Below, piece after piece: positions 11,214 to 26,280 of a stretch of 64,000 nucleotides of DNA. Position 1 is the first letter of the stretch, and each line of letters opens with the position of its first letter. Source of the DNA: Holothuria scabra (taxonomy: Eukaryota; Echinodermata; Holothuroidea; Aspidochirotida; Holothuriidae); assembly GCA_037179385.1 (NCBI GenBank), contig CM074193.1, forward strand, positions 8,887,547 to 8,951,546, given 5' to 3'. Both the position numbers and the translations under genes were made by a program. Below the pieces are notes generated by a model that saw nothing but the letters and a program-made list of their open reading frames with translations, searched no databases and was not told the origin of the DNA.

Positions 11214-14200
11214 CTATTGAAAGGAAAGGTCGAATGAAAAGGTCATCGTTGTTATGACATGGGTTGAATCCAAATTGACCAAAATACATGTTTATCACAC
11301 GCTGCAATATTTTATGTGTAGTGATGCTCAGGATATTACATAACACAATATTAGCCTATGCAATGAAAATTCCCTTAACTGTGTGTTCGACCAATGGCGT
11401 GCTCAGCAATTGTGGTGAGGGGGCAAACAATGGATCCCCCACGATTGCCATAAATAGGGGGTCTTTCGTCACACCGGAAATTTTTGGCCATTGAACCTGG
11501 CTTAACGAAAATTGATGTCTAGTAATGGCCAATATAACAACAGATAGTACACTAGAAATCTCTTCAACTGCTGTTTGTTTTCTCGATTTGATAGCTGTTT
11601 GTTTGTTACTATTTGAAAAAAAATACCGTTATAAGTAAAAGACGAGGTTGAGGAGTTTTGAGTATTCACTGTCCTTGGTGAAGGGTCTGAGAATAGGGGT
11701 TTTCCCTCCCCTCTTTGGAAATTGTTTGACAGGGGGGGGGGAAGGGTTTGTTTCTTTTACTTTTGGCTGCGGCGGCTGTAGGCTCGTGCACCAATAACAG
11801 AAGGTTGTCCGTTTCGGAATGATTATTTTCATGGAAACAGTTGAATTCGACAACAAAATCCATCTTATCAGAAGGGACATTGATACTAAAGACAACATTG
11901 AGTAAGGTTGGAAGCACGCCGAAAAAAGGCCGTTGTCGGCCCGACTCAAACCGATTGGTTTTAAACTGACCTTTAAAAAAATCTCCTTTAAAATCTTAAG
12001 TATGTAAAGTGCGCGATGCACGCTAAAATTTAGTTAATTTGATAACCATTTGTAAGATAACGTGACCAAAATTGATTATTGATCGAAAAAAAAAAAACCT
12101 TCTTATCCTATTTCACCTTATCTTTACAGAAATATAGCTAAGTGAAATGCCCTTGGTGGAAAACTGAAAATCGAGGGGCCTATACACACGAACAATCAAC
12201 AGTAATCGGACAAATGCATTATTTAGATAAGATTGCGATGCTACACTGACAATTACTACATCGATGAAACTGAAGCGCGCGGAGAAATTTGTAACAATGT
12301 ACAAAGGATTTGCAAAAATGGGACTCTATGGCGCTAATTGGTTTGCGTAACCAATTACGTGACCAGTTATAGAGAGAGGGTTACGTATGCCAGGGGCGTA
12401 GCCAGTATGTAGCACTGTCGGCCCGGACCGACACTTTTTTGGCTAAGTCGTCTTTAAAAGAAGCTCATATAAAAATGGAAAAAATAAAAATGAAAGGAAA
12501 CTTCAAAATTGCCGTAATCGTCCACTAAAATCTTGTTGATTTGAAACAATCATGACTCTACAACGCTTCCACACGTTCCATTTAAACGTGTTTAAGCTCT
12601 TTATTTTCGTAGGGTCGGGTGAGGTACAAATAGAGTCATAGAGGCCATCTCCTGCAATCTGGGAGGGTCTCTGGAACCAAAATTTTCTCTGTGCGCTCCG
12701 CGCCAACTCGTGGTGGCGCTCCGCTTAGATGGTTTCCCGTGTCATCTGGGTTTTGAACCACGAGATAACAGTGTAAGCCTAAAACACCAAGGCGAGAGAC
12801 ATATCAGATATTCTTCTCGCTGTTCTTTATTAAGTTTTCTCCTAGAAGTGAGAACTATGAAGTAAAAAATAGCACTTTTGAGAGGGTTTCCATTAGGTTC
12901 AAATAGAGTCGTAGAGGCCATTTCCTGCGATATGGGGGGTCTGTGAAACAAAAAACTTTCCGCGTACGCTCCGCGCCAACTTATGGTGGCATTCCGCTTA
13001 GATGGTCTCCCGTGTCATCTGCTGCCCATTCCAACATCCTGGCGGCGCCCCTGGTTTGTGCCTAGAACTTTTAAAATCCTGGCTACCCGGTATGCATGTG
13101 TTACAACACTCTTGGTTTATGCCCAGGAAGGCATGTGTCATTTTTTCGAAGATTTGACTTTGCTAGAGTTTCCCTGCCCCCACCCCAAGAATCAAAATTT
13201 TAAACCAAGGGGGAATACTCCCCTGAAATTTTTGAACTGGCCCTAATCCTGGCTCCTACGATCCTTTAATTCACAGTGAGGTAATGGGGAAATTTTGCCC
13301 TTGAAGCGGTCAAAAACACACACGAGCGAGCATCAGTTTTGCTGATGGAACAGGCTGGTGGAACATGTCACGTAAAAAAGGGTTCAATAAATATCTGCTC
13401 ATTTGTTTTTACTCAAAACAGAAAAAAAAAAGGCAAATTGTGCTTTTAGACCCTTCCTATGCCTACAGTATAGAAAGGTGTTTAAGGTGTTTTTCTCGTA
13501 GGCTTTTCTATAAATTTTCAGATTATTTTGTGCATGTAGAAACTTTGCTGTGCATGTAGATTTTTTGACCTACATGCACCAGTGCATGTAGAAAAAAAAA
13601 ATTATAAATCGAACCCTGGGCTACGCCCCTGTATCCACAGTAATGAGGTTAAGGTTACTTACGCATAGTAAATGGGTTAAGGTAACGTACGCATAATAAC
13701 ACTGGGTTAGGGTTAGGGATAGGGATGTATGTGCATACATATGCATAGGTAATATGCACTTCCGAGTACGGAAACCGAACAAGTGCCCGCCAATTTTTGT
13801 GAGAAAAGTCAACGGCATTTGAGCTAAAGAAAAGAAGATATGGGCCCAGTCGGAAAAAAGCGTGAGAAAAGTCCAACTGGAATTTCACATTTTCCAGCTG
13901 TCGTCGCCTTGAAAGTTTTTTATATGGGGTGGGGTGGGGAGTTGTGGGAGGTTGCACCCCGGTCGCGACTGCCCTGATCAGCAACGAGTATTGCTATTTT
14001 TGTTGTGTTTTCTCAACATGACAAAAGAATGAAAAAGTTAATGAATGACGTTATACTATATTCCCACATTATTGCTGTGCATGGACAACAAAATTTTGCA
14101 ATTAATCTTGAACTAAACCTATATTTTTTCTTTCAAAAGGTAAATCGTCGTCACTGCTTGGAAAGGGAGGCGAAACAAAAGCCGTCGCATTCTACATTCT

Positions 14201-14464
14201 TGGACAAAACTCGTTGGAACACCCCTTCATCTCCGCTCCCCTCTACAGTGGTGGGGATAATTCGGCATATTCCGGACGCACCGTTTTTGGTAGCCTACAC
14301 AACATTGTATACAGGGGGCTGGGGGAGGGGGCTGTAGCCTACGTGTTAAACTCTAGAATGGAAAAGGGATTTCTAAACCGCGCACGTCATTACTCATGAC
14401 ATAATGGCGGAAGGTGATGCAACAGTTTTGTCCAAGATTCAACGCTGAAGAAAAGTTAGCTTAC
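11214..14464 (-). other. Intron 1 of alpha-tubulin gene 1 (about 3.25 kb, if exon 1 is correct)
   Basis: Its length agrees with intron 1 of gene 2 (2905 bp) and gene 3 (3004 bp). It contains the repeat-rich block at 12391-13632. Otherwise I see only short C- or G-runs and no coding potential. Confidence 0.55.
12391..13632. mobile_element. Degenerate CAGGGGCGTAGCC-ended repeat block
   Basis: The left end CAGGGGCGTAGCCAG and the right end CTGGGCTACGCCCCTG are inverted copies, as in many animal non-autonomous hAT-like elements. Inside, a segment with 'ATAGAGTCATAGAGGCCAT…' and 'GCTCCGCGCCAACT…TTAGATGGT' occurs twice (about 12627-12746 and 12903-13021). No matching 8-bp target duplication was found, so the ends may belong to different insertions. 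Short relatives of the 'GCGCTCC…TTAGAT' phrase occur near 32050 and 61095. Confidence 0.5.
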
Positions 14465-14467
14465 CAT
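14465..14467 (-). CDS. Probable exon 1 (start codon) of alpha-tubulin gene 1
   Basis: The minus strand reads TCATCAAAATG then GTAAGC. The TCAAAATG|GTAAG context matches gene 2's exon 1 (GTCAAAATG|GTAAGT) and resembles gene 3's (ACAAAATG|GTAAGT). It implies an intron 1 of a size like those of genes 2 and 3. No other ATG plus donor of similar quality was seen between 11214 and 20379. Against it, I see no CCAAT box or full X-box upstream; only half-site-like GTTGC motifs and a weak TATA-like TATATC near 14570 are present. Confidence 0.55.
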
Positions 14468-15971
14468 TTTGATGAAATGTCAAGACGTTCTCTGTCAGGG
14501 TGGGAAATATGGGTTGCTTCTGTCCTTGTGTTACGTTTGAAGTTAGGGCTGAATGGTGTTCTCGCCAGAGATATACAAGTACATAAACTGAGAATGTAGC
14601 AACTCCCTGATCGCATCAGTGTCGGTCTATACGGATGAATGCTTGTACGTCGATACTTTCATTCTCAATGGCATCACGGACAAATAAACTAGGAAACAAT
14701 GGACTCTGTAATCAGAAATATGTTACCAGCTGTAGTCTTTCCATGGATAGATTGACTCAGGGCCCCAGTTTCCTTCACCACGTGACATTGTTTCACCTCA
14801 GTCGTTGCTTTGTGGGGTTCGTGCACATTGTCAAAAGAGAAATTTCGGGCCAAAGTAAGGATAGCGCTAATCCCATATCCAGTCCCTAATCCTAATTCAG
14901 AACATTACAAAATCCATACAATACAATGCCAACAGCCACTTGAGAAACTCCCTTTTAACCACTGCGCATCATCAGCTGATCAGCTGGCTAAACGAGGGAG
15001 AGCGGAATCTATTTGGTAGGATATTCAAGTCAACTCACAGGCGTACGATCCGTGGGCGATCTGCCCCAATTTTCCCTAAAATTCTGTCAGGCTGTCAGGT
15101 ATTTGGAAAAAATTCGGACAGCAACTTGAGTTTTAAAAATGGCACGATGATTTTTTCTGAAAATTCCAAATCAGATCTTAAAATAATATCATGCCCCCAA
15201 AAATGAAAGAAACGCCATAGCTGAGGTTAAATTTTCATGGATAATCAACAAGATTCCAAAAATTCGCTACACATTCGAGCAGCGCAAAAAGCTGACTGAG
15301 AGTTTTGTTTCACAGTCTTTAACAACATAATGCCTGAAATGGTCGAATATCCAAATTCTTTCAAGCATTTGCCCGAAAAAGAAAAAAATATCATAGTAAG
15401 GAGATAAAACAATCCCGACACATTTGGGAAGCCTTTCAACCTGAAACGGTATTGTCCGAAATGGTCGATTATTTTAATATTTTCAAGTCTTTGCCCGAGA
15501 ACAGAAAACGATATATATGTTCAAGGTAAAATTTACATGGAAAATAAAAACGCCAACAAAAATTAATACAAGACCATTCCATCCAATTTTAGTGCTTCAT
15601 TCTATCTGATTTCTGATCTCGCACCAAGTTGCTCATTTTTTCTAGCGATGCAAGCGAAAAACCAAAGTAGCGACTAATTAGATTTTCCTTGTAAGCTCGA
15701 AAAATGCCATCAGGCTGGGTATTTTGTTGATTTCCTGTGCTCTCCGGGCCAACCCATGATGTCTCCCCGCCTTGATAGTCTTTTGGGCAGAATTACAATT
15801 TTTTCAGGAAAAATGTATTCTGTCCCCCAAACTGAATGGCTCCAGTACCCACTATGAGCCAACCTAACTCGACTTCGAGCCAATCTCGAGTCCAGAATCT
15901 CCCGGTCCAGAGTAAGTTTTAATTATACAGTATATCATACGAACTGTCCTTTTTATTCAACTTTTCAAGTA

Positions 15972-16143
15972 CACACTGTAAAAATGGTTCCAAATCGTTG
16001 TAAATTTACAGAACAAAAAATAAAGAGAAACATAAAGATTACAGACACGTTCTGGTAATAAGTTTCCAGAACTTTTCGGTAATCCTAGGCATATTTATTT
16101 CTTTATTTTGTTGCTCTGTATATACCGTAATTTTTTACAGTGC
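15972..16143. mobile_element. Short CACTGTAAAAA-ended element
   Basis: CACTGTAAAAATGG at the left and ATTTTTTACAGTGC at the right form inverted ends of about 12 bp around 150 bp of AT-rich, non-coding sequence. Termini like this are common on Tc1/mariner-type MITEs, but no clear TA duplication was confirmed. Confidence 0.45.
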
Positions 16144-18358
16144 AGTTTATTTGATAGGTTAGGGAGAAAATAGTCAAGACAAATTGCCCGTCCTCCCGCT
16201 CTTTCAATTTCATCAGTTTCACGCGTTATTTGTGTACTGGTACATTTTCGAGAAGAGGAGAGGATGAACTCTTAATTTCGGGATCGCAGCGGGGTTGTCT
16301 TGCATCTAGAGTACTAAGATACAAAATTTGATGGTCTATCTGGTGTGCAAATTTCAACATCATACGTGAGGAGGAGAGAAGAGCAGTTGGATGTCTGTAA
16401 TAGAACATTAAATTGCACAATTGATCAAATTTCAAATCAAGAGCAATAACGTTATGATAAAATCCATGGTGCGCTGAGACGAACAAATTCCCTCTTATAC
16501 TCTTACTGTTTGAGTTTCTGGCAAACCAAATATTAAGCAACGAACAACCGTGGCCATAGGCGTACGAAGGTTATTTTCTATGAGGAGGCAAGAGCATTTT
16601 ATGCCTGAATAATGTCACCGTTTATCATGTTTTTCCTGAATAGATCAACTGCTTTAGCCCGAATTGGGAGGGCAGTGCCCCCCCCCCCCCCCGCACACCC
16701 GCCTACTACACCTATGAAAAGCATGTAAGGATGCTAAGAGCTCATTGCCTTTGTCGATCATTGGACGTATGTATAGAACTATCAGACTGTACGGAAGACA
16801 TTTTGCTAAAGTATTGTAGTCAGCCGTCTCCCCGAACGATTTACGTATGTATCATACCCCCTCCCCGATTGGTATAAGTTGCAGCATGGGAGTACTACCT
16901 CAATCTTCATGATTTCGGCTATACGCACTTGCCTGAATTGAAATATATTTTCTGTAATTTGTGACGTATTTTTCAAGTCTATTACTTGTTTAACTCATTC
17001 AGTACGATTCGCCGACTGTAAGTTTCGTCGTCCACACAGGGATCCTACTTATTGTTGCTGAGTCTTTGTTTAGATCGTTCATAAATTTATCTCAGTAATT
17101 CCAACAACAATTTCGGATTTAATTCTGGAATATACTCTACGTTAAATCCCTTTTTATAACGACAATTATTATTGATAATTGTGGTGAAAGGCGATTATGG
17201 TTATTCATCACTTCAGACAGCTCCAATTCTCCCAACCTACTTACTTCTGCCCCCTACTCCTAGCCCCCCCCCCCCTCCACGACTTTACACAACTGAATCA
17301 TGCACATCAAAACAGTCCCAGTTTATTGCATGCTGCTAACTCTGCTTTTTTATAGGACCTGTGCTCATTGAGAAATTCTATAGACTACCTATAAAATTGT
17401 ATTTTGGTGGATGAATAATGCTTTCTTTGTTTCAGTTTACATTGCAGCAGTGGTGGTGATGCTGAAGTGGAGCTACGCGAGTGTGAACTTCTGAACATCG
17501 GCGAGTCTAGCGCCCCCTCTCTTACACCACATCCCTAATGTGTTTGATTTATATTTTGACGAACTTAGTGAAAAAATTAGTTGTATTCCAGGAGTAATCA
17601 GTGGCGATTTGGGAAACTACGTGAAGTGTTATTTTATTTTTTTTTTTTATTACCGAGCCCGTCTCATATCCTTCCATAAACTCAGCGTTGTCAGGTTGTG
17701 ATGATTTTTTTATCCTTCGATAGTGGAGGGAAACAAAACTGATTTCTATCAAACAAACTTGTCATGTGTTTTAATTTTGAATCAATATTAAGAGGACTAC
17801 CACGTAGAACGATCACGACTTTTGTATGGTCCCCATACTAACTTCAATAACTTGGAAGCCGCTAGTACCTCTATCTTTGTTTTGTTATTTCATAAATCTT
17901 TGTTAGCGTCTAAACTTTTAATGTTACGTTAATTATAATTTCCCAACAGCAAGAAGGCAAGAAAGCTAAAAACTCGCCAACCCGTTGCCTACCGCTTCGT
18001 CCACGGTTTTTCTCACTGAGTTTCTTTGACCGTATATTATAATAAAGCCTGTATAACCTGGGATGGCGGCCAGTCACCATGCCTTATAACATTACTCCGT
18101 AGAGGAACGGATTCTTTAAGATCAGGCACGGGGCTGCGAGGACTTTAGCCACCGCACTTCCTGCCGTAGGGTTTTGGGCCGCCTTCAACTGTATTTTTGG
18201 CCGCCTTTATATTCAGTTTTTGAACACAGTGGGTCGCTTCGATGGTTAGCCCCTGCATTTCAAAATTGGGTCCGCGGTCTCTGAAGATTAACTCCAAAAA
18301 GGATGACGTTTTTATTCAATAAAAATCCCGAGCTTTAAAATTTCCACTTAAGCTTTCC

Positions 18359-18712
18359 TTAACAGTGTACCTCAAGTCAAAAAAATTCAAAAATATATAT
18401 TGAAGCGCATGAAAAATGAATCCCAACAGTCCAACTCCCATTTTCATAGGGCATTCCTGAGCTGAGATATAAAATGCTGAAGTTAATTCACTCAACTTAA
18501 AATGGTATATTGCGCAATAATTTGTGATGTCATTGTTGTACTAGTCAAATTAAAGTATTGGTATTTCTTTGTTTTTCACAAACTTACTACACCTCAACAT
18601 TTTATATCTCAGCTCAGGAATGTTCTAGGAAAATGGGAGCTGGACTGTTAGAATTCATTTTCATGCTGTTTAATACATATTTTTGAATCTTTTGACTTGA
18701 AGTACACTTTAA
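18359..18712. mobile_element. TTAA family D, copy 1 (long-TIR MITE)
   Basis: TTAA flanks both ends (18359-18362 and 18709-18712). The arms are long inverted repeats of roughly 150 bp: GTGTACCTCAAGTC, TCCAACTCCCATTTTCATAG and GAGCTGAGATATAAAATG are mirrored on the right. It matches the copy at 52068-52637. Non-coding. Confidence 0.8.
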
Positions 18713-19140
18713 GTATTAACCTCCTAAATTTAATTTTTTTCAAGCAATGACCAAATTTTTTATTCTTTTCTTTTAAATCCCAAAATTTTCAGTGGGTTAG
18801 GATAATCGACAGTTTCCTTATTACTGATAGCCTTAACCGGAAAGTTTTGACCATCTCCTTGATTTAAAGCTTGGTTGTCGTCCCGTCAAACAGTCGCTGT
18901 GGTCGACGTCTTGGATTGTTGCCCCTTAAGTCCAGCTTCCTCACTCCTTCACGCCTAACGGGCAATGCCGGAGCGAACACTAGGAGAAGGATAAGGTTAA
19001 CGGACCAGGGAAGGCTGTCTTTTCTTCAAGACTATGTTGAAAAATTCTCATTCAACGGAAATGAACCTAATTAATTCTTTTAAGACATCTTCAATGTATC
19101 TCCATTCATTCTGGTAAACAATCCAAGGGATTTCTAGGTT

Positions 19141-19506
19141 TTAAAGCGGCTCATTGAATTAGTTCATGAAATTCAACAAATTTTTCAGAACCTGTTAAGT
19201 TTTCTTCACAAACCAATGACAAATGGTCAAACTAAGACAATCCCCATACCCTGCATACAAATAACTGATTTATGAGTGGGTATTTAACGGTTCAAGTCTG
19301 TTTTCATAAATTCGTGACCAGACACTTTTCACATTATGTACAAAACCGTTGCAAGTCAGGACACTAGAAAATTCACAACTTTACCTTTTCTGTGACTTTT
19401 GGACTTGAAACTTGACTTGTTATGCTAACTTAAAGCATTGTTATGTGGTAGTGACCCTTTGAGACTCTCATTAAGTTATCGATATCAACTCAATGAGCCT
19501 CTTTAA
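19141..19506. mobile_element. TTAA family B, copy 1
   Basis: Flanked by TTAA, with inverted ends AGCGGCTCATTGAATTAG and CAACTCAATGAGCCTCT. It is about 366 bp long and nearly collinear with copies at 22007-22374 and 23964-25268. It shares internal phrases such as GACAAATGGTCAAACT and TTTTGGACTTGAAACTTGAC. Non-coding MITE. Confidence 0.8.
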
Positions 19507-20379
19507 GTTTATTTTATCTGTCGGTCAACGTGTAATTGTCACATAAATAATTATTTGAAATTTTTTTTTTATGAATGTAGGAGAGACTGGTAGCGTTTGA
19601 CATAACCGTGAAATGATGCCTACACACAGCACGACAAGGTTTGAACATATTAGAATACAAGGTTTGGTATACTTTTCTAATAAAATTTCTCTATATTAGT
19701 AGTACCACCGCCGCCACTGCTTAGGACTTATCCTACGTTGTTAACAACATGGAGCATTTTTTGACAACATAGCGTTTTTGCAAACCTGCGACAGCACCGA
19801 AATAGATTGAACACGTTTACTCAAACAGAAGACTTTCAACCTGCTAAATAAAAATCAAATAAATTATGGCCGTGAATCTGCCACATCGACGCGGCTACAG
19901 CTGACGCCATGCATTGTAGGGCCTCGCCGCGTCGCGTTCTTGTGGTGTCGCGTCGTTGTGGTTTGACAGCTGCTTCGAAATTTATCTGTCTTCAAGAGAA
20001 GACTTTGATTTTCACGAATCAAAATGAAAGAAAATAGTGCTACACCAAACTCACAAATTAAAAAGCAAAGAAAGAAGATAAGACTCATAGGCTGTATAGT
20101 TAACTTTGTGTTATTTCATGCATAATGAAAACCTTCGTCTTTAGGCCGCCATAGCAACAGCAAGTTCATTTTCCTCATGCTAAAATGACAATAAAATATA
20201 TATATTTATACTTGTGAATTTGTAAAGGTTACTGAGCTGGACAGAAGCATGGGCACAAGCATTCGTAATGATTCTATCAATGTTCAAGGTGATATTGGAC
20301 CGGCTGGTCTCACTTAGGAATGATTCAAGTAATACAGGAGACGTCAAGTGTGGTGAGATGGTTATTAAATCGACATCGT

Positions 20380-23191
<2,812 letters not shown>

Positions 23192-24486
23192 TTATACAAT
23201 GAAAGTTTGCCACGTTATTGCCTGACGAAAAACAAACATGGAGGCTGCCATGCATAATATCCAGTGCAAAATGAGACATTCCAACCGCTTTAATGGAAAA
23301 TTAAAGATGTCAGTCCAAACAAAAAGTGATCAGATTCCATTATTTTTTCATTTTATAACAACAGATCAAAACAGTGGGGGTGGGATATGGACTGGTGAGG
23401 CAATGTTATTCTATAATTTGAACAAAGCTAGTAGTTTTTTGGCAATGAGGATGACTTTTTGATAGTTGTGGGAGGGGCTTAAGATAGTTCGCAGATTAAG
23501 AGAATTAAAACTGGTTGGGGCTAAAGTAATACATCTTTATTTAAGACCACCCTTCAATGTGTGCTACAAAGAAGAGGGAACCTTGTGGTTTAACAGATAA
23601 ATACAGTATTTGGATGTTTTGGACAATTTTCTGCCATGTTTACAGTTTTAGGTGAATTTGATGAGCAATTTGATGTAGGCTACGGTACATCACAAGGTAA
23701 ACAAATGAGCATGATTTATCATTCACAAGTTTCGGCTAGTAAAGCATAAGGTATTGGGCCAATCATGAGTCGGTTACTTTAGAAACTTTCCGATCATAAA
23801 AACATTTACAGTAATATTGACAGTAATATTGTGGCATATGTTTTCCTCATTGTGATAAACAGTAGTTTGCTTTTTGGTGTGACTTATATAGGTAGAAAAT
23901 ACATCCCGCCGACATGTAGGTGACAGTACATGTGTCAATAATTTACTGTAAATTACAGTACCACTTAGAGCAGCTCATTGACTTATTCATGAAATCCAAC
24001 AAATTTATCAAAGCTTTTAATTTCAGATGTATACCAATGACAAAAGGTCAAACTTATGACTCTCTCCAAATCCTACATACAATTAACTGTTAGTGAGTTC
24101 TTAACAGCTCAATTTGGTCTTCGAAAATTCGTGACCAGACACTTTTTCAGATAAAGCACAACTTAACTTTTAAAACTTAAAAGTAAGGACACCACAGTTT
24201 TAGCATTTTCCGTAACTACAGTATTAGATATGAAACTTTAAAATCATGATAATTATGCATTTTCATGTGATAGTATCCTTTAAACATACTTTCATTAAAG
24301 GCCCAATTCTCTCACCCCAAACAATACCAATTCTCCTAACCTTCTTACTGAAGCTCTACCCACAACTGTCTGAAATTCATCCTCATCCAGACACAATCTC
24401 ACTTAAGTGCTTCAGGTTAGTATAGAAAAGCTCATTGTGTATAATCAAAACATATCTCAGACTCAGTACAGTTCATGCTGTGTAAT

Positions 24487-24913
24487 CAGGGTTGTTGATG
24501 TATGTTTTTTTTTTTAAATCATGATTTACATCAGTTATCTAAATCAAATACACCGATTTAAAGGTAAAGAGCAGTCCCCCCAAACTTTTTTGAAGAAAAA
24601 GCTAAATAACACAATTTTCATCTTATTTCTCTTCAAAGTATCTTTCATTACATTTTATGATTTTACTATTGCATATTCAAGGTAAACCAAGCAGTTATTT
24701 CTGGTAAATTTCGCATTTAACGAGAAAAAACATTGTCACATGACTCCCAACAGCCAATCATGAAAGTGGACAGTCTACTACACTTCTTCAATTTTGGATG
24801 ACTTCTCCTGCCCTTTAAATCAGATTTTCTTGATTTAAACCATGATTTTTTAAAATTAAAATCATGATTTAAATCGGGATTTTAATCAACGTGATTTAAA
24901 TCAAACAACCCTA
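24487..24913. mobile_element. hAT-like MITE inserted in family A copy 1
   Basis: Starts CAGGGTTGTT and ends AACAACCCTA (expected final G mutated), flanked by the perfect 8-bp duplication TGTGTAAT (24479-24486 and 24914-24921). The intact family A copy at 28078-28373 has a single TGTGTAAT at the same point. The body is rich in ATGATTTAAATC-type inverted repeats. 8-bp duplications and CAGGG ends are hallmarks of hAT elements. Family F copy 1 is inserted inside. Confidence 0.85.
24558..24818. mobile_element. TTAA family F, copy 1, inserted in the hAT-like MITE
   Basis: Flanked by TTAA (24558-24561 and 24815-24818), with AGGTAAAGAGCAGTCC at the left end and CTTCTCCTGCCCT at the right. It is collinear with 56587-56848, including the phrases GAAGAAAAAGCTAAATA and CAGCCAATCATGAAA. 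It is the innermost and so the youngest layer of the nest. Confidence 0.85.
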
Positions 24914-25032
24914 TGTGTAATATAAGCTTTGGTACTCTACATTGTCTGAATTAGCTGTCAATCAAAGAGCTGAGCCAATTGACAATTTGTGTTAACCCCT
25001 ACAAGTTGTACTAGTACAAGATTTGTAGTTTG

Positions 25033-25217
25033 GCAGAGGCCGCGGAGCCAATTTGGAAGTGCGGGGGCTAATCATCGAAGCGGTCCAAAATGTCCAATAA
25101 AATAAATGCTGTTTAAGGCGGCCCAAAATGCAGTTTGAAGCTGCCCAAAATACCCACAGCAAAAAAGTGGGGGGCTAAAGCCCCCCTAGGCCCCCCCCCC
25201 CCGGCTCCGTGGTCCTT
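25033..25217. mobile_element. GC-rich 185-bp insertion in family A copy 1
   Basis: GCAGAGGCCGCGGAGCC at the left and GGCTCCGTGGTCC near the right end are imperfect inverted repeats. GTTTG flanks both sides (25028-25032 and 25218-25222), and the uninterrupted family A copy has the site once. It includes a 'GGGGGGCTAAAGCCCCCC' hairpin and a poly-C run. Confidence 0.65.
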
Positions 25218-26057
25218 GTTTGGGGTGAAAGGATTTAACCTTTAAGTTATCAATATCAACTCAACGATATCATTCAGAAAAATGTTTCATTTACATCTTT
25301 CAAAATACATTTTCGTCACCATTTTTGTTTCCAAAGTTCTGGTTTGTACTTAAAAACTTAAAAATTTGGCCATAAATAACGTTTTGCTTTAAACATCAAA
25401 ATATGAAATACATAGTTGGTTTGATTTTGTTTGAAGAAAATGCATTGCCAGTTATTCTAACCTAACATTGCACTTCATCACAGCTACACGCTGTACTGGC
25501 TTGTTAAGAATGCAGTGATCGACTCGTAAAGTATTTATATATTTTTGTGCTGGGGTAGTTGTACAACTCTCTCGCGTTTTACTCCCCGCGTGGATAAGTT
25601 TAGGTTCGCTATTTGAGTATACTAAATCACCGTGTATTTTAGGTACTCTACAGTATCTCCCAAAGTTGACTGGTCTGTCTAAATATGTTCAAAATTTAGA
25701 TTTAACTTAAAGGGAATATACCGACACCCCCCCCCCCCAAACTATCCTGTCCCCGGAAAGGTTTTTGACCGAGATCGTTTGACAATTCAAATGGAGGTGT
25801 TTTGTCGCCTTTGTATATCATGCAGCACATTAAACATAGAAACAGATTACACAGGTAAATGATATGTGTGCGGTAGCGGAGATGTGCCAACTCTATGGCG
25901 GGAGCCAGCAGTCTAATATTCAATTAAATTCTGTAAAGACCAAGGCAAACTTCTTTTTCCAAAATAACCACTAATTGACAAAATCAATAAGTTTCCTCTT
26001 TGCCCTGGATAACTAAGATTTGAGTTGATAACAGAACACTGAATAAAAGAAACTTAC

Positions 26058-26060
26058 CAT
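26058..26060 (-). CDS. Exon 1 (start codon) of alpha-tubulin gene 2
   Basis: The minus strand reads CTTAGTCAAAATG then GTAAGTTTC. Only the initiator Met is coded before the intron, as in gene 3 and in many animal alpha-tubulin genes. AAAATGG gives an acceptable initiation context. 5' UTR and promoter lie at higher coordinates. Confidence 0.8.
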
Positions 26061-26165
26061 TTTGACTAAGGTTTCTGGACGATTTTTGAAGATATAACAA
26101 AAATAATTTTGAGTGACGCCTTTCTTGAGCTACTCGATGGTAGGACGTGAAGAAGACTTCTGACC

Positions 26166-26280
26166 GTTGCTACAACGAAACATCTCTTATGACCCTCCGC
26201 TGGTGGCTGTGATTGGTTGACAGGGCACCTGGTTGCTATGGTTCTGATGCTTCTCTTGTAACGGTGGTTGCTATTTGAAC
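26166..26280 (-). promoter_or_regulatory. Promoter of alpha-tubulin gene 2: CCAAT box and X-box-like motifs
   Basis: On the minus strand, CCAAT lies at 26212-26216 and AGAACCATAGCAAC at 26232-26245. The latter agrees with the RFX X-box consensus (GTNRCC-AT-RGYAAC) at 12 of 14 positions with a perfect right half. A second, weaker match, GTTCAAATAGCAAC, is at 26267-26280, and a GTTGCTACAAC palindrome-like motif is at 26166-26176. The TATA position is weak (CATAAG near 26187). RFX binding is an inference from motif only. Confidence 0.55.

Larger units (their letters stand above)
14468..20379. other. Intergenic region between gene 1 and gene 2
   Basis: No gene is recognised. It contains a short TIR element (15972-16143), a poly-C run of 15 (16678-16692), family D copy 1 (18359-18712) and family B copy 1 (19141-19506). 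The 15240-15560 part is rich in a diverged 'AAATGGTCGA…GCCCGA' repeat that also occurs inverted near 45340-45610. The 3' UTR of gene 2 lies at its right end; no canonical AATAAA was found within 250 bp of the stop. Confidence 0.6.
24295..25245. mobile_element. TTAA family A, copy 1, inserted in family B and itself interrupted
   Basis: Flanked by TTAA at 24295-24298 and 25242-25245. The inverted ends are AGGCCCAATTCTCTCACCCC and, as reverse complement, AGGTTAAATCCTTTCACCCC. The uninterrupted copy at 28078-28373 is 296 bp. The extra length here is two later insertions, at 24487-24913 and 25033-25217. Confidence 0.85.
23964..25268. mobile_element. TTAA family B, copy 3, split by later insertions
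   Basis: The left part (about 23964-24298) follows family B through CAGCTCATTGACTTATTC, GACAAAAGGTCAAACTTATG and the 'CTTTCATTAA' near its right end. It resumes at 25246 with GTTATCAATATCAACTCAAC, exactly where copy 2 reads TTAAGTTACCGATATCAACT. Family A copy 1 is inserted at the internal TTAA. Confidence 0.75.

Noticed and set aside
13700..13730. GGGTTAGGGTTAGGGATAGGG, telomere-like
   Set aside because: Only about two TTAGGG units; too short to be an interstitial telomere.
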